NCBI GenBank assembly: GCA_030645915.1
Contig: JAUSNO010000038.1
Coordinates: 234,854-298,853, forward strand
Length of the DNA: 64,000 bases
Direction of reading: 5' to 3'
Source: Undibacterium sp.
GTDB taxonomy: Bacteria > Pseudomonadota > Gammaproteobacteria > Burkholderiales > Burkholderiaceae_D
The first letter of the stretch is position 1; each line of letters opens with the position of its first letter. The position numbers were made by a program, and so were the translations under genes. Below are positions 8,307 through 17,600 of the stretch, in pieces. A model generated the notes under the pieces. The model had not been told where the DNA came from. It made no database searches and saw only the letters and a program-made list of their open reading frames with translations.

Positions 8307-8942
8307 GTGATCCCTACAGAACTGACTGCTTGCCCCGGCTATTTTAGCGCGGGGCAGCAATCTGCCATGCTCGACAATCTGGTCGAGCATGGCTGGTCGC
8401 AACACCAGCTTTTTTTGCCCGCCGATTTAACGCTGGCTTTGGCGGCAGAATGCCTGGCATTGAGAAATGTCGATGCCTTGAAATGGGCCAGCGTAGGTCG
8501 CGGCAAGCAGCAAACGCGTCAAGCCAGCATCCGGGGCGACCAGATACGCTGGCTCAAAGCCGGGCAATCGTTAGCGTGTGACCGCTATTTGCAGATCATG
8601 GACAACCTGCGCTTGCTCTTGAACCGGCATTTGTTTCTGGGATTGGATGAATACGAAAGTCACTTTGCATTTTATGCGCCAGGCGCGTCGTATATGAAGC
8701 ATCTGGATCGCTTCCGCGACGATGACTGTCGTACCATCTCGGCGGTGATTTATCTCAACGAAGATTGGCTGCCAGAACAGGGCGGCGCCTTGCGTCTGCA
8801 TCCCGAGGGCGAATGCACGCAAGACATTACGCCGCTGGCATGCAGGCTGGTGCTGTTCTTGTCGGCCGACATGCAACATGAGGTATTGCCGGCAACGCGT
8901 GACCGTATGTCGCTTGCGGGATGGTTCAGACGTCGATCCTGA
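8307..8942 (+). CDS. 2-oxoglutarate/Fe(II)-dependent oxygenase, prolyl-hydroxylase (EGL-9/SM-20) type
   Basis: 211 residues from a GTG start. The double-stranded beta-helix fold shows the iron triad H132-x-D134 (KHLDRFRDD) and H191 (MQHEVLPATRD), with R200 placed to bind 2-oxoglutarate. AVIYLNEDWLPEQGGALRL is the typical central strand region. Relatives hydroxylate proline in proteins (for example EF-Tu in Pseudomonas), so a protein target is possible but not shown. It is the last chromosomal gene before the prophage. Confidence 0.85.
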   Translation: MIPTELTACPGYFSAGQQSAMLDNLVEHGWSQHQLFLPADLTLALAAECLALRNVDALKWASVGRGKQQTRQASIRGDQIRWLKAGQSLACDRYLQIMDNLRLLLNRHLFLGLDEYESHFAFYAPGASYMKHLDRFRDDDCRTISAVIYLNEDWLPEQGGALRLHPEGECTQDITPLACRLVLFLSADMQHEVLPATRDRMSLAGWFRRRS

Positions 8943-8973
8943 TACATCAACACTATTTGCACCCCCGCCACTA

Positions 8974-9030
8974 CGCAGCACCCATGCGCCCTGCAGGCCA
9001 GGCAGGCTGCAAACCCGCATGGGTATTGCG
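8974..9030. repeat. Intergenic repeat, CGCAATACCCATGCG family, copy D
   Basis: CGCAGCACCCATGCG (8974-8988) and CGCATGGGTATTGCG (9016-9030) bracket CCTGCAGGCCAGGCAGGC. It ends 26 bases before the inferred right end of the prophage. Confidence 0.85.
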
Positions 9031-9056
9031 TGAGCGAGGAGCTCATTTTGCAAAAG

Positions 9057-9130
9057 TGTAACGCCGCGCCGCATTTGGCACCCATTTGCGTAATGTTTGG
9101 CACTGCATTTCTCACATTTTAGCGGGTTAT
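9057..9130. other. Inferred right end of the prophage with repeated transposase-site-like boxes
   Basis: From TGTAAC inward there are two spaced TTTGGCAC boxes (CATTTGGCAC at about 9071-9080 and ATGTTTGGCAC at about 9093-9103), and then CTCACATTTTAGCGGG. Mu-type ends carry several transposase-binding repeats, so these are candidates. The assignment is inference. Confidence 0.4.
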
Positions 9131-9145
9131 TTGTCACCAAAAGTA

Positions 9146-9172
9146 CAAAAGACCGCACAAGGCGGCCTTTTG
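9146..9172. terminator. Bidirectional terminator at the prophage right end
   Basis: CAAAAGACCGC and GCGGCCTTTTG form an 11-base stem (one mismatch) around a 5-base loop, with T-rich sequence on both exits. It would stop late phage transcripts before they leave the prophage and transcripts entering from the chromosome. Confidence 0.65.
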
Positions 9173-9186
9173 TTTAACGCTCACGC

Positions 9187-9218
9187 GGATGCGATATCGG
9201 AATCCCGATATCGCATCC
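9187..9218. terminator. Perfect hairpin after the last phage gene
   Basis: GGATGCGATATCGG and its exact inverse flank the 4-base loop AATC. It starts two bases past the stop codon of the 72-residue gene. There is no T-run in the direction of that gene, so it may protect the 3' end or work with the terminator at 9146-9172. Confidence 0.55.
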
Positions 9219-9220
9219 TA

Positions 9221-9439
9221 TCAATTGCGCCATGTATTCGAGTTAATTCGAGACCTTGCAAGCTGAATTACTGCATTATCTGCATCAACAATGTTGTTGA
9301 AATGCCTTCCTATCGATAACCGCGCCCCTTCCTCATTAGTCGCAATGTTTATGAGACGTCCGTTAGGAAAAAACACACCAGGCAACTCCTCGTTATGCTC
9401 AAACGTTACGCGAAAACCATCTATTTCTACATTTTTCAT
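9221..9439 (-). CDS. Small phage protein of unknown function at the right end
   Basis: 72 residues with a beta-rich N-terminal half (VEIDGFRVTFEHNEELPGVFF) and a helical end. AAGGTCAAA precedes the ATG. It is the last gene of the prophage, beyond the methylase, in the region where transposable phages carry variable accessory genes. No family recognised. Confidence 0.55.
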   Translation of the reverse strand: MKNVEIDGFRVTFEHNEELPGVFFPNGRLINIATNEEGARLSIGRHFNNIVDADNAVIQLARSRINSNTWRN

Positions 9440-9489
9440 TTTGACCTTTCAATATTTGATTAAAGAAAGGACAGCATAGCGTCACGACT

Positions 9490-10281
9490 TCAGAACAGGC
9501 TATCCATGATGCTTGGTTCCCAATTCATAATCACCAGCTCCTTGCTCGTTTCGGGCTGGCCGTGGGTGTTTGATACGCTGTATTTGATGTCTAGGCCCAT
9601 CATGTGCAGACCGTTAAACGCTTCCCTGATGGCGGGGTGGTCGTTGATGCTGACCATAACTTTACCCTTGCACGTACGCATAAAGTCGGCCATTTGTTGG
9701 TATTGCTCAAAGCCGAAGTCAACGCCATAGCCCTCGGTCTCCCAGTACGGTGGATCGCAATAGAAGAAGGTATGCGGCCTGTCATAGCGCTTCATACAGT
9801 CTTGCCAGGTGAGGTTTTCCACGTATGTACCGGATAGGCGTAGGTGTGCGGCGCTTAACGCTTCTTCTATCCGGCATAGGTTAATCGGTGATCCAGTAGT
9901 GGCCGTGCCGAAGTTCTGGCCAGTGACTTTGCCGCCAAAGGCATGCTGTTGCAGGTAGTAGAATCGGGCGGCGCGCTGGATGTCGGTGAGTGTTTCCAGT
10001 GGGGTGTCTTTCTGCCATTTGAAGATTTGGCGGCTACTGATTGCCCACTTAAACTGTCTGACGAACTCTTCCAGGTGGTGCTGCACAACTCGGTATAAGT
10101 TCACCAGTTCGCCGTTGATATCGTTGATTACCTCTGTGGCCGCTGGGAATGGCCGCAGGAAATAGAGTGCAGCACCGCCGCAAAATACCTCTACATAGCA
10201 TTCATGTTTTGGGAAAAGAGGCATGAGCTTATCGGCTAATCGGCGCTTACCGCCCAGCCACGGGATGATGGGGTTTGTCAT
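9490..10281 (-). CDS. dam: D12-class N6-adenine DNA methyltransferase (Dam-like)
   Basis: 263 residues. The AdoMet-binding motif FCGGAALYF and the catalytic DPPY (in FFYCDPPYWETEG) are both present, in the order of the Dam/DpnM class; PWLGGKRRLADKLMPLFPKH is the usual class start. It methylates adenine, probably to shield phage DNA from host restriction. The ATG has AGGAG upstream, yet the start lies inside the 3' end of the Com gene, overlapping by 35 bases. In Mu the same place is held by mom under translational control by Com, so this gene is probably controlled the same way. The recognition sequence cannot be read from the protein. Confidence 0.92.
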   Translation of the reverse strand: MTNPIIPWLGGKRRLADKLMPLFPKHECYVEVFCGGAALYFLRPFPAATEVINDINGELVNLYRVVQHHLEEFVRQFKWAISSRQIFKWQKDTPLETLTDIQRAARFYYLQQHAFGGKVTGQNFGTATTGSPINLCRIEEALSAAHLRLSGTYVENLTWQDCMKRYDRPHTFFYCDPPYWETEGYGVDFGFEQYQQMADFMRTCKGKVMVSINDHPAIREAFNGLHMMGLDIKYSVSNTHGQPETSKELVIMNWEPSIMDSLF

Positions 10282-10438
10282 TACTTGTTACTCCTAATGA
10301 CGCTCCTGGGCGTTCTGGATGGGCGCTCACGGCACTCAATTGATTCAATGTATTACATCGCGGGCATTTTATATTGAGCCTTTGATATTCACCTTCGCCT
10401 AATTTTTTATGACAATTGCCACAACGAATTTCTATCAT
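10247..10438 (-). CDS. com: Com-like zinc-finger translational activator
   Basis: 63 residues. Cys6-x2-Cys9 and Cys25-x2-Cys28 (IRCGNCHKKL, IKCPRCNTLNQL) reproduce the four-cysteine pattern and spacing of phage Mu Com, an RNA-binding protein that opens the mom leader for translation. It overlaps the methylase gene by 35 bases, so its likely target is the methylase start. The ATG is embedded in a GCGTTAAATG motif with AGGGG upstream. A structured leader with several GC-rich palindromes lies before it. Confidence 0.9.
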   Translation of the reverse strand: MIEIRCGNCHKKLGEGEYQRLNIKCPRCNTLNQLSAVSAHPERPGASLGVTSNDKPHHPVAGR

Positions 10439-10520
10439 TTAACGCCCCTGTGCTAAGATTCGCCGCCTCCGTACGGGGTGGCAGAGCCTTGGTTTGTGCG
10501 CAGGCATTCACTGCAATCGA

Positions 10521-10556
10521 ACGACTAAAACGGTGTTGACGCATCGTCTTAGTCGC
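10521..10556 (-). promoter_or_regulatory. Stem-loop between the tail genes and com
   Basis: GCGACTAAGACG and CGTTTTAGTCGT (minus strand) pair over 12 bases, allowing G-U, around a 12-base loop. It lies 20 bases after the 73-residue tail gene. It could be an attenuator separating tail and com-dam expression, or a protein site. No T-run follows. Confidence 0.4.
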
Positions 10557-10569
10557 TCTGTTCTTATTA

Positions 10570-10791
10570 CTAAATATCGATTACTTCTACCGTTAAATTC
10601 GGTGCATTGCCTTCAATCACCCCATCGCGCACAAATACTTTCTGACCTATTGATGACGTGCCACGACCAGTTACTTGCCCGCCACCTGGCAAGGTTATTA
10701 AACAGTGGCCGGACAAGACAGCGGTAACTGTACCGACCAGCAATGGTGCATCTGGAATCAAATCCTTAAATACTCGGTATAGATTAGCCAT
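10570..10791 (-). CDS. Small tail-tip protein
   Basis: 73 residues, beta-rich (LLVGTVTAVLSGHCLITLPGGGQVTGRG). A barrel-like OB fold is plausible. The start overlaps the end of the hub gene by eight bases, the usual sign of co-translation. Similar short proteins follow the hub in B3-like phages; the role in the tail tip is inferred from position. Confidence 0.6.
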   Translation of the reverse strand: MANLYRVFKDLIPDAPLLVGTVTAVLSGHCLITLPGGGQVTGRGTSSIGQKVFVRDGVIEGNAPNLTVEVIDI

Positions 10792-12664
10792 AGGTCTGCA
10801 CCTCTATTGTTTGACGCGCTGTTGCTTCACTGGCGCTGATTGACACGCTCTTAACGACACCTATAATCGCAGTGCCGTCGACATAACGAACCAGCGTGCC
10901 TGGATCGATAATTCCCGTCTCTGGCAACACTGGCAGGCTGAGCGAATATGTTGCAGAGCGCCCCGTATCGGCTAACAGAGAAAGACCGCGCTGTCTGGCA
11001 GCTATCGCATCGGTAATTAATGCATCAGTCACCATTGGGGCGATCACATCACCAGCCGACCCAATACGCTTAACGTGTCCTAAAACGCCGCCAGCAGTAG
11101 ATCCGCTGATGTAAATCGCGTTATATGCAGGCTTATCGATCCATGCAATCGACTCTTTAACGATCGCTGCAGATGGCAACTCCAGATCAGGCGTGGCGGC
11201 GTTCCATTCCCATGGCTTAGCTGGGAAGCGTGGCCGCACCCGCAATGTCTTATTGACCGGATCTGGCTGGATGAATGCGCCAGCTGCAGCTGCAATGGTT
11301 GTCACCGCCCCCATGTAAGAGCCTTGGTAAGTCCAGACGCCGGAAGGTACCAGCCAATCATCAATGCGCCAATCGACCGCCCAACCCAGCGTTACACCGT
11401 TAAACATGAGCGCATCATTCATCAACTGCTGGGCTGTTCTATCGATGGTATTGGTGAAGCTTAGGATCGGGCTGTATGGGTCTGCCAGCATGGCCGATTG
11501 GCCTCTGCCTGTCACCGTAATCGATGACTTACCAAATATGCGATCGCGTTGAATACCCTCTGCCAGCAGTAAATAAACGCTGCCATTAATGGTCGCCTCC
11601 AATATCACTGGGTCACCAGATACACCAGGCTCTATCAAAGGCAGTGTTGCTGCTGGTAGCGAGGCAGAGAATCCCCATGTCCAACTGTCCATATCAATAT
11701 TGAGACTGAGGGACACGTCCGGCAAAATGTGGTTGCCATCCACGCGTCTTAAGCTAACTTCATTGATCACGATATAGGTTCTCCTGAATGGTACGACCTG
11801 AGTTGCTGGTGGCACCGCATGTGCGGCGCAATAAAACAAGATGTCGGTGCTGTTGACATAAGGATCTGAAAACAGCAATGGAACATTCAATCCATGCGGC
11901 GGGTGATAGCACACCTCTGCGGGTATGACTGGCGTTACCCATGTATAGGTACCAGGAGGCGGTTTTTTGGCGTTTTGCCAATGGCTTGTTTTGCTGATTG
12001 CCAAAAATTTGGCCTTGCCAGCGCGTGTCGTAATGTCTTTTTGTTTTTTAACAGCTAAGCCCCATGTTGATGCAATGGTTGGCCTAGGCACTCTTAATTT
12101 ATCTTGATATGAAGATTGCACCTGATGAGCAACAGGTATGGCGACTTGGTTTTTCGACTGGCTCGCATTGCGCAATCTAAGCATGCTAGAAAAGATACTT
12201 TTTCGTTCGCTTTTAACCTGGTCGGCTTCTTTCCAAGACGTTGAATTGTTTGCCTTAGTCGATATTGCTGACAATATCACCATCGAAGTTGAATTACTCA
12301 TGACGCTACCAGGCTGCCACACAGACTGTTTATCCGTATGAATATGGTCTACCGATTCGACACGATCTTCAGTTGCCTTTGCCAGCACGCTTGCAATGTT
12401 CCATTTATTGGCAGCCTCACCAGCTGGACCACGATAGACAGCGTTGTCATACACCATACTTGCACTCATGGCGGGTACCGGCACTGTGGCGACGATAGCT
12501 AACTTTGCGACATCAATGATATGGCCTGATACAGTTGGCGGCGGCACAACCGCTGACATCGTTAAATACGAATACGTGATCGCAGCTTCATCGCCCGCGC
12601 CAAACGTTAAGTTGACAGGGTGAACTGTGTTTAACGCACTCGCAAATAGTAAGTCAGTTGCCAC
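10784..12664 (-). CDS. Tail hub/tip protein of the siphophage tail
   Basis: 626 residues. The second half has the hub-like pattern: VILEATINGSVYLLLAEG, a long middle with IDRTAQQLMNDAL and AAGAFIQPDPVNKTLRVRPRF, and an end with DPGTLVRYVDGTAIIGVVKSVS. It is the largest gene after the tape measure and the 1198-residue tail protein, where the hub of non-contractile tails is encoded. Membership of the B3-type tail module is from gene order and general resemblance. Confidence 0.7.
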   Translation of the reverse strand: MATDLLFASALNTVHPVNLTFGAGDEAAITYSYLTMSAVVPPPTVSGHIIDVAKLAIVATVPVPAMSASMVYDNAVYRGPAGEAANKWNIASVLAKATEDRVESVDHIHTDKQSVWQPGSVMSNSTSMVILSAISTKANNSTSWKEADQVKSERKSIFSSMLRLRNASQSKNQVAIPVAHQVQSSYQDKLRVPRPTIASTWGLAVKKQKDITTRAGKAKFLAISKTSHWQNAKKPPPGTYTWVTPVIPAEVCYHPPHGLNVPLLFSDPYVNSTDILFYCAAHAVPPATQVVPFRRTYIVINEVSLRRVDGNHILPDVSLSLNIDMDSWTWGFSASLPAATLPLIEPGVSGDPVILEATINGSVYLLLAEGIQRDRIFGKSSITVTGRGQSAMLADPYSPILSFTNTIDRTAQQLMNDALMFNGVTLGWAVDWRIDDWLVPSGVWTYQGSYMGAVTTIAAAAGAFIQPDPVNKTLRVRPRFPAKPWEWNAATPDLELPSAAIVKESIAWIDKPAYNAIYISGSTAGGVLGHVKRIGSAGDVIAPMVTDALITDAIAARQRGLSLLADTGRSATYSLSLPVLPETGIIDPGTLVRYVDGTAIIGVVKSVSISASEATARQTIEVQTYG

Positions 12665-12668
12665 GGTA

Positions 12669-13082
12669 TCAGCCGCCCTCGGCTATCAGTGCAGAAACCA
12701 AGACGACGAAGCCACCCGCGAAGACGGTTGAATTATCGACCAGATAGTCAGCAATAGCGGCATCTGGGTCACCTGGCATGCGGACATCACCATCCATCAC
12801 AAAATTATCGTCACCATCGGCAGTGCGGCACCAGTCGATCAAACCACTGCTAGCAACCTGTGACGGCCCCGACACAGACAGATGCAGACCAGCGGCATCG
12901 ACGGTACCGCAAGGGTAAGTGAGGTCAAAACTGCATAATGGCGCAGCGGCGGGTGCAGCTCCTTTAGCTACCCGCGGGGCAGCATAACAATGCATTTTCG
13001 CTGCGGTTCCGGCAGCATCAATATCGGCTTTTCTGGCATTAGACACTGACTGTTTTTGACGCGATGAAATACCTAAAGTCAT
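12669..13082 (-). CDS. Tail-module protein of unknown function
   Basis: 137 residues, Ala/Gly-rich, with four cysteines (MHCYAAP, PLCSFDL, YPCGTV, DWCRTA). It is tightly placed, four bases before the hub and overlapping the previous gene by four bases, so it belongs to the same transcript. No family recognised. Confidence 0.6.
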   Translation of the reverse strand: MTLGISSRQKQSVSNARKADIDAAGTAAKMHCYAAPRVAKGAAPAAAPLCSFDLTYPCGTVDAAGLHLSVSGPSQVASSGLIDWCRTADGDDNFVMDGDVRMPGDPDAAIADYLVDNSTVFAGGFVVLVSALIAEGG

Positions 13083-13441
13083 GCGACCTCCGGCATGATG
13101 CTGTCTTTAATGACTGCGTTAAAATTGCCGGTGTGGTCGTGCGAAACTACGTAATAAAGCTGGATAGCAAGCCCCGCGAACGCATACGACCCATCCGCCG
13201 CGCTCCACATTTCACGCACCAGCATGCCGTCTATTTTACGGTGCAAACGTACGCGTCTAGCTACCGGAGTGTCCGGCGAACCTTTATCCTTTACCGTACC
13301 GGAAACTATACCCCGCCCCCCGTGGTTCACGTCCCGAAACATAATGGGTAGTCTGGTACCTTTAAAGTTTACGGCGGGACGAGTGACGCGTGCCAGCGCC
13401 ACCAACGTAGACGCTAACACCGCTTTTGTGTGGGACGCCAT
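13079..13441 (-). CDS. Tail protein with carboxypeptidase-regulatory-like beta-sandwich domain
   Basis: 120 residues. From residue about 44 it reads GIVSGTVKDKGSPDTPVARR, followed by VRLHRK and DGSYAFAGL, the pattern of the transthyretin/carboxypeptidase-regulatory fold often found in tail tip and fibre proteins, where it may help binding to the cell surface. It ends inside the ATG of the next gene. Its codon use resembles the 393-residue gene before it and differs from the rest of the prophage. Confidence 0.65.
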   Translation of the reverse strand: MASHTKAVLASTLVALARVTRPAVNFKGTRLPIMFRDVNHGGRGIVSGTVKDKGSPDTPVARRVRLHRKIDGMLVREMWSAADGSYAFAGLAIQLYYVVSHDHTGNFNAVIKDSIMPEVA

Positions 13442-13444
13442 ACC

Positions 13445-14626
13445 CTACCCCCAGGGTCCAGTAATGTCGAAAAACATAACCCCTATAAGCGGGGAACCCC
13501 CACAGGTAACAGCCTTTAGCGTTCGCCCAGGAAGCCCCGTTACCCCCATTACGGAATCCCTAGTAGCGAATTGCCCGTCCGCTACAGCTTGAGGACATCC
13601 GTACGCCCCAGGCACGCTCCCCCTGAGTGTCCCCGCCATGCCCTCCACAATGAACTGGGGGGACACGTACAATCCCCCGTCGGCATAGTTAGGGTATGGG
13701 ATAGTCGCGTTACTTCCTCCTGAGTCCCACGCCAGCGTAGAGGGGCACGGGTGCACGAAGTTTCTTTTTAGCTGAAGCGAATATCCCAAGGCGGTGTAAC
13801 TTCGGGACATATACCATTCTGCCAAGGTGTTGGGTGACGACCCCCAAAGCTGGTTAGCCGTAACTGCGCCGCCCGAGGATACGTTACCCAACATGCCCGT
13901 AACAAAAGAACAAAACGCGTCCCCCGCTTTAAGCGAAACGCAGTCCCCGAAAGCGGTAATTTCATTGCTAGTCAGGTATGAGTCCTGATACGTCCGAGAA
14001 AACGAAAAAAACTTACCATTGGCCACTAATACCCAGCCTCTAGCAGCTGACGTGGTTAGGTTACTCTTAGACCACCACAACCCCCCCGTTCTTTGCAATT
14101 CCGTAGGGAACCCCGCGGTCCCGGTATCCACGTCCACCATGCTTTCGTACCCCATCACGCGGGCTGTTTGTGTGGTAGCGTCGTTCACCCTTAGATAGTG
14201 CCCTGTTGCCGTTACGTCGGTGGCTTTGTACGCAGCTTTGTTCGTGCCAGAAAACGCCTTAGACCATCCGGCCGGTGCCATTTTTACGGTAATAGTTCCA
14301 GTTGCCGTCTGGTCGGTTATGCCCGTGGTGGCGAACGACGCCGAGTTAGACCCTACGGCCGTGATTTTCTGTTCGCCGTTTAACGCGGCAGGGGTAGCGC
14401 CTGTAACCAGCACCACCGCGCCCACTTCGCCGGTAATTCCCGTGCTGACGTTGATCGTTGCCACATTGGATGCAACAACTAGGCTATCCACGCTTTTTAA
14501 CGCGAAACCATTCACTAGGCACGCATCTAACACCGCAATCAGCGAGCCCGCTAAACCGCTTAAAACGGGCGCGCCAACCATGCCTGAATGAAAATATTTA
14601 ACGCTTGTATCTACCGGTGAAGTCAT
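13445..14626 (-). CDS. Tail tip/receptor-binding candidate
   Basis: 393 residues, low in charge and rich in Gly, Ser, Thr and Ala. An N-terminal section (about 40-115) looks like a beta-rich repeat domain (VATINVSTGITGEVGAVVLV, ITVKMAPAGW). It is the only large, fibre-like protein in the tail block, so it may bind the host receptor; this is inference. The gene has many C- and G-runs (CCCC, GGGG) and codon choices unlike its neighbours. Its middle (13.12-14.38 kb) lacks the CGTTAAA motif. Both points suggest recent acquisition. Confidence 0.6.
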   Translation of the reverse strand: MTSPVDTSVKYFHSGMVGAPVLSGLAGSLIAVLDACLVNGFALKSVDSLVVASNVATINVSTGITGEVGAVVLVTGATPAALNGEQKITAVGSNSASFATTGITDQTATGTITVKMAPAGWSKAFSGTNKAAYKATDVTATGHYLRVNDATTQTARVMGYESMVDVDTGTAGFPTELQRTGGLWWSKSNLTTSAARGWVLVANGKFFSFSRTYQDSYLTSNEITAFGDCVSLKAGDAFCSFVTGMLGNVSSGGAVTANQLWGSSPNTLAEWYMSRSYTALGYSLQLKRNFVHPCPSTLAWDSGGSNATIPYPNYADGGLYVSPQFIVEGMAGTLRGSVPGAYGCPQAVADGQFATRDSVMGVTGLPGRTLKAVTCGGSPLIGVMFFDITGPWG

Positions 14627-14650
14627 TTGTATTTCTCCTATTAAGGGTGA

Positions 14651-17600
14651 TTAAGGGCGATCAATATCGCCGCGAATCAAAATCGTGAATGCGTCATCTT
14701 GTGCAGTCGCTGGACCTTGCTGAATGGTACGAGTGACCCATACTGGATATAGGGCACCAACTGTATTGAATCTCAACACATTACCGGCTGCCCAGCCTGT
14801 GCCCCAGCCTATTGCGGGGATAGAAAAGTAAGCTGAACCATGCGAAGGATTGATCGGTGAGCAGTCCGCTGCAGTGTTGCCGGTTGCGATAACACCAACG
14901 TGCTCGCCAATCACTTCAAAACTGTTTGTATTTGTAAAGCGGATCACCCAACGCTCACTAATTGCGCCACCGTTTGTCACAGCAATGGGGGCAAGCACAT
15001 CGTTAAATGTGGCGGTGGCAGCAGAGCCGACTTGTGTATCGGTAAAGAGTGAATTCCACGTTGCCTGATCAAATATCAACGGGACTCGCGCTTTCATGTC
15101 AGCAACAATGAGGGCTGAGCTAATGAATGAGCCAATGGGGAAATCATGTGTCAGCCTTTGCGCGATCGATATGCTGCCATTGATCTGCGCATCTGATACC
15201 AGGGACATATCTTCGACCCGATGTTCCACTCTGACGGGCTGAGAGTAACCAGATACATTGGCAAAAGTCACCGTCCCCGCATCAAGATCAACTGTGTACC
15301 CAGTCGTGATCGGCACACCGAGTGAGTCAAGCACCCGCACGCGAGATATCCTTACCCGTCCAACGTTAATGACTTGCCCATTGCTGACAGTTTGCGCAGT
15401 GGTTTTGGCGGTATTGTGGATCACTGCCATATCACCGGTGCGGATCACCGGCACCCTACCATCGGACGGCAAGCGCACTGGGTCAATGCCAAGCACAGTG
15501 GCGTCTAGTGGCAAGGTTGATGTAACCACCGCGTTATATTGGATGCTTTCAGGAAAAACAATCGTCGGCTTGAATATCTGGCCACCGATGATATTGGCAG
15601 CGTTGTACCACCAATCTGTTTCATGCCCAGCAGGTGCAATAAACTCACCGAACACCACTTGAACCACGCCGGTTGTGTTATGTACGACACCCTTCACCAA
15701 TGCGCCGCTGATGTTGCCGTCGTTATCTGACGTACCTGAAATTAAGGTCCCATCGAATGCTGTCGCCTGGATATACAGACTGGATGGTCGGATGGGTGCG
15801 CCTGCCGTTCTGAACGAGGCGAACTGAGTTCCACGCGAACTTACAAGTGTTAAACACGAATCGATTACCAGTGTTGGTGTTGTGGCTGAATATGCCCAGT
15901 TAGTGAGTGATACCTTACCTGTGGAATAGTCGATGGTGCCTGCGGGCGTTGCTGCGCCGCTAGTGAGTACCACATCTTTATAGATAACCCCTGAGCGATC
16001 AATGTACCTGGCTGATCCCACATTAAATACCACACTGTTATTCACCACTGTTTCTGATGAACCGGCGATCAGATCGAAGTTCAGGGGGGAGGCAAACGTC
16101 TCAGTTGCAGTATCTAAGGTACCAACGCTGGCTGTGTTTTGGTATTTGACAGTAAATACCGTTGTGTAGGGTGCATCGGTCGCAATTGGCTGCGCAGATT
16201 GAGTTCCTGCGTAGTCATAGTGACCACTTCGCCAGTCGTTAGCATCGTATCCGGGGGATGAAACAAAACTCCAATCGGGGGATAGCATTAGAATTGACGT
16301 TGCCGGCTGGAAGTGCAGTTGCCCAGTGGCGTAATTGACAGTCCCTAAAATAGTCCCGTTAGGTTTTTTCAAATTACCCAAACCATCATCTTCAATGCGG
16401 ATTGTGAACGGTATGTTTCCCGGTAGGGGCGCACGGTTTGGGTAGACCATCAAGTTGGTTGCCCATTCCAGTTTAACGGTGCCAGGTATCAAAGCCGACA
16501 CCGATGCTGTTTGTAAAATAAGTGTTGTGTCAGACTCACGAGCGATACTGTTAAAAGACTCGGATATTGTTGTCGGCAATCCCGTTGAGATAGCCCCATA
16601 CGAATACGACACGGACATATCAGTTAAGGGGTCGCGGTAGCCATTGACGGTAACTTCCCCCGTTGAATAATTAATCGTACCCGTCATCCCATCGCCAGAC
16701 AAAACGCCAGTTCCAGATTCGACCAAAGTCTTGACGGAACCTGCTACCGTCACTGACACCGATACAGTAGATTTTGCAGCACCGGTCTTACTCAGAACAA
16801 CTGAGCTGGAAAAGCCACTGGCAACATTGGTTCTGACGTGATTATCGATTGGCGAACCCCAAGCGAACATGACCGCACTTCCGATGTCGGGCAAGGCGCC
16901 AAGTGTCACTAAAACCGTCCCTGTTATGTAGTTGACCTGACCAGTGCCGAACGATTGCTCATCACCCTTTAATATACCGTCGCCATTTAGGTCGCGCAGA
17001 CGATACCACTTACCCAACGCCATGAAATCAACGAACGCAGTCCCCGGTGCGGGTGGAGGTGTCAGAGTTTGAATATATACCGAACCCCTGTTCGCCAATT
17101 CGATATCGACTGACCCCGTGAACGATGACTGAGGTTGTGCTGCGCCGTAGGTGAAGACTACGCTTGCGCCGACCGACCATGTCCCTGTTGCAGCATCAGG
17201 GATGACCGCACCCAGTACGTAATCGACAGCCCCAACCACAGCGCCTGATGGTAAGCAGATATTGCCATTGCCATCGTCTGTTTTCGGGTTGTTGGCATCG
17301 ACACTGCCGGTGCTGATCACCAGTGAACGAGGTTTGATACCTCCACCGAGATACAAAGGGCGAATTGACCCGCCCCATACGGATGAAGGAAAAGTCGCCG
17401 CGTTACCCGATGCGATGACTGGGCTTTGTGTCTGTATCGTTGCCGATACCAGCGGCGTTTCAATGGTCGAACTCGGCACCAACGGGCTGTAAACGGTCGC
17501 CGCTTTAACAGTAAGATCGCCAGTCAGTGAGGCAAGCGTCAAGGGGTGCGTACCGTAGTAACGCGATGCATCTGCAACCGTTGTTTTACGGATGCGCGAA

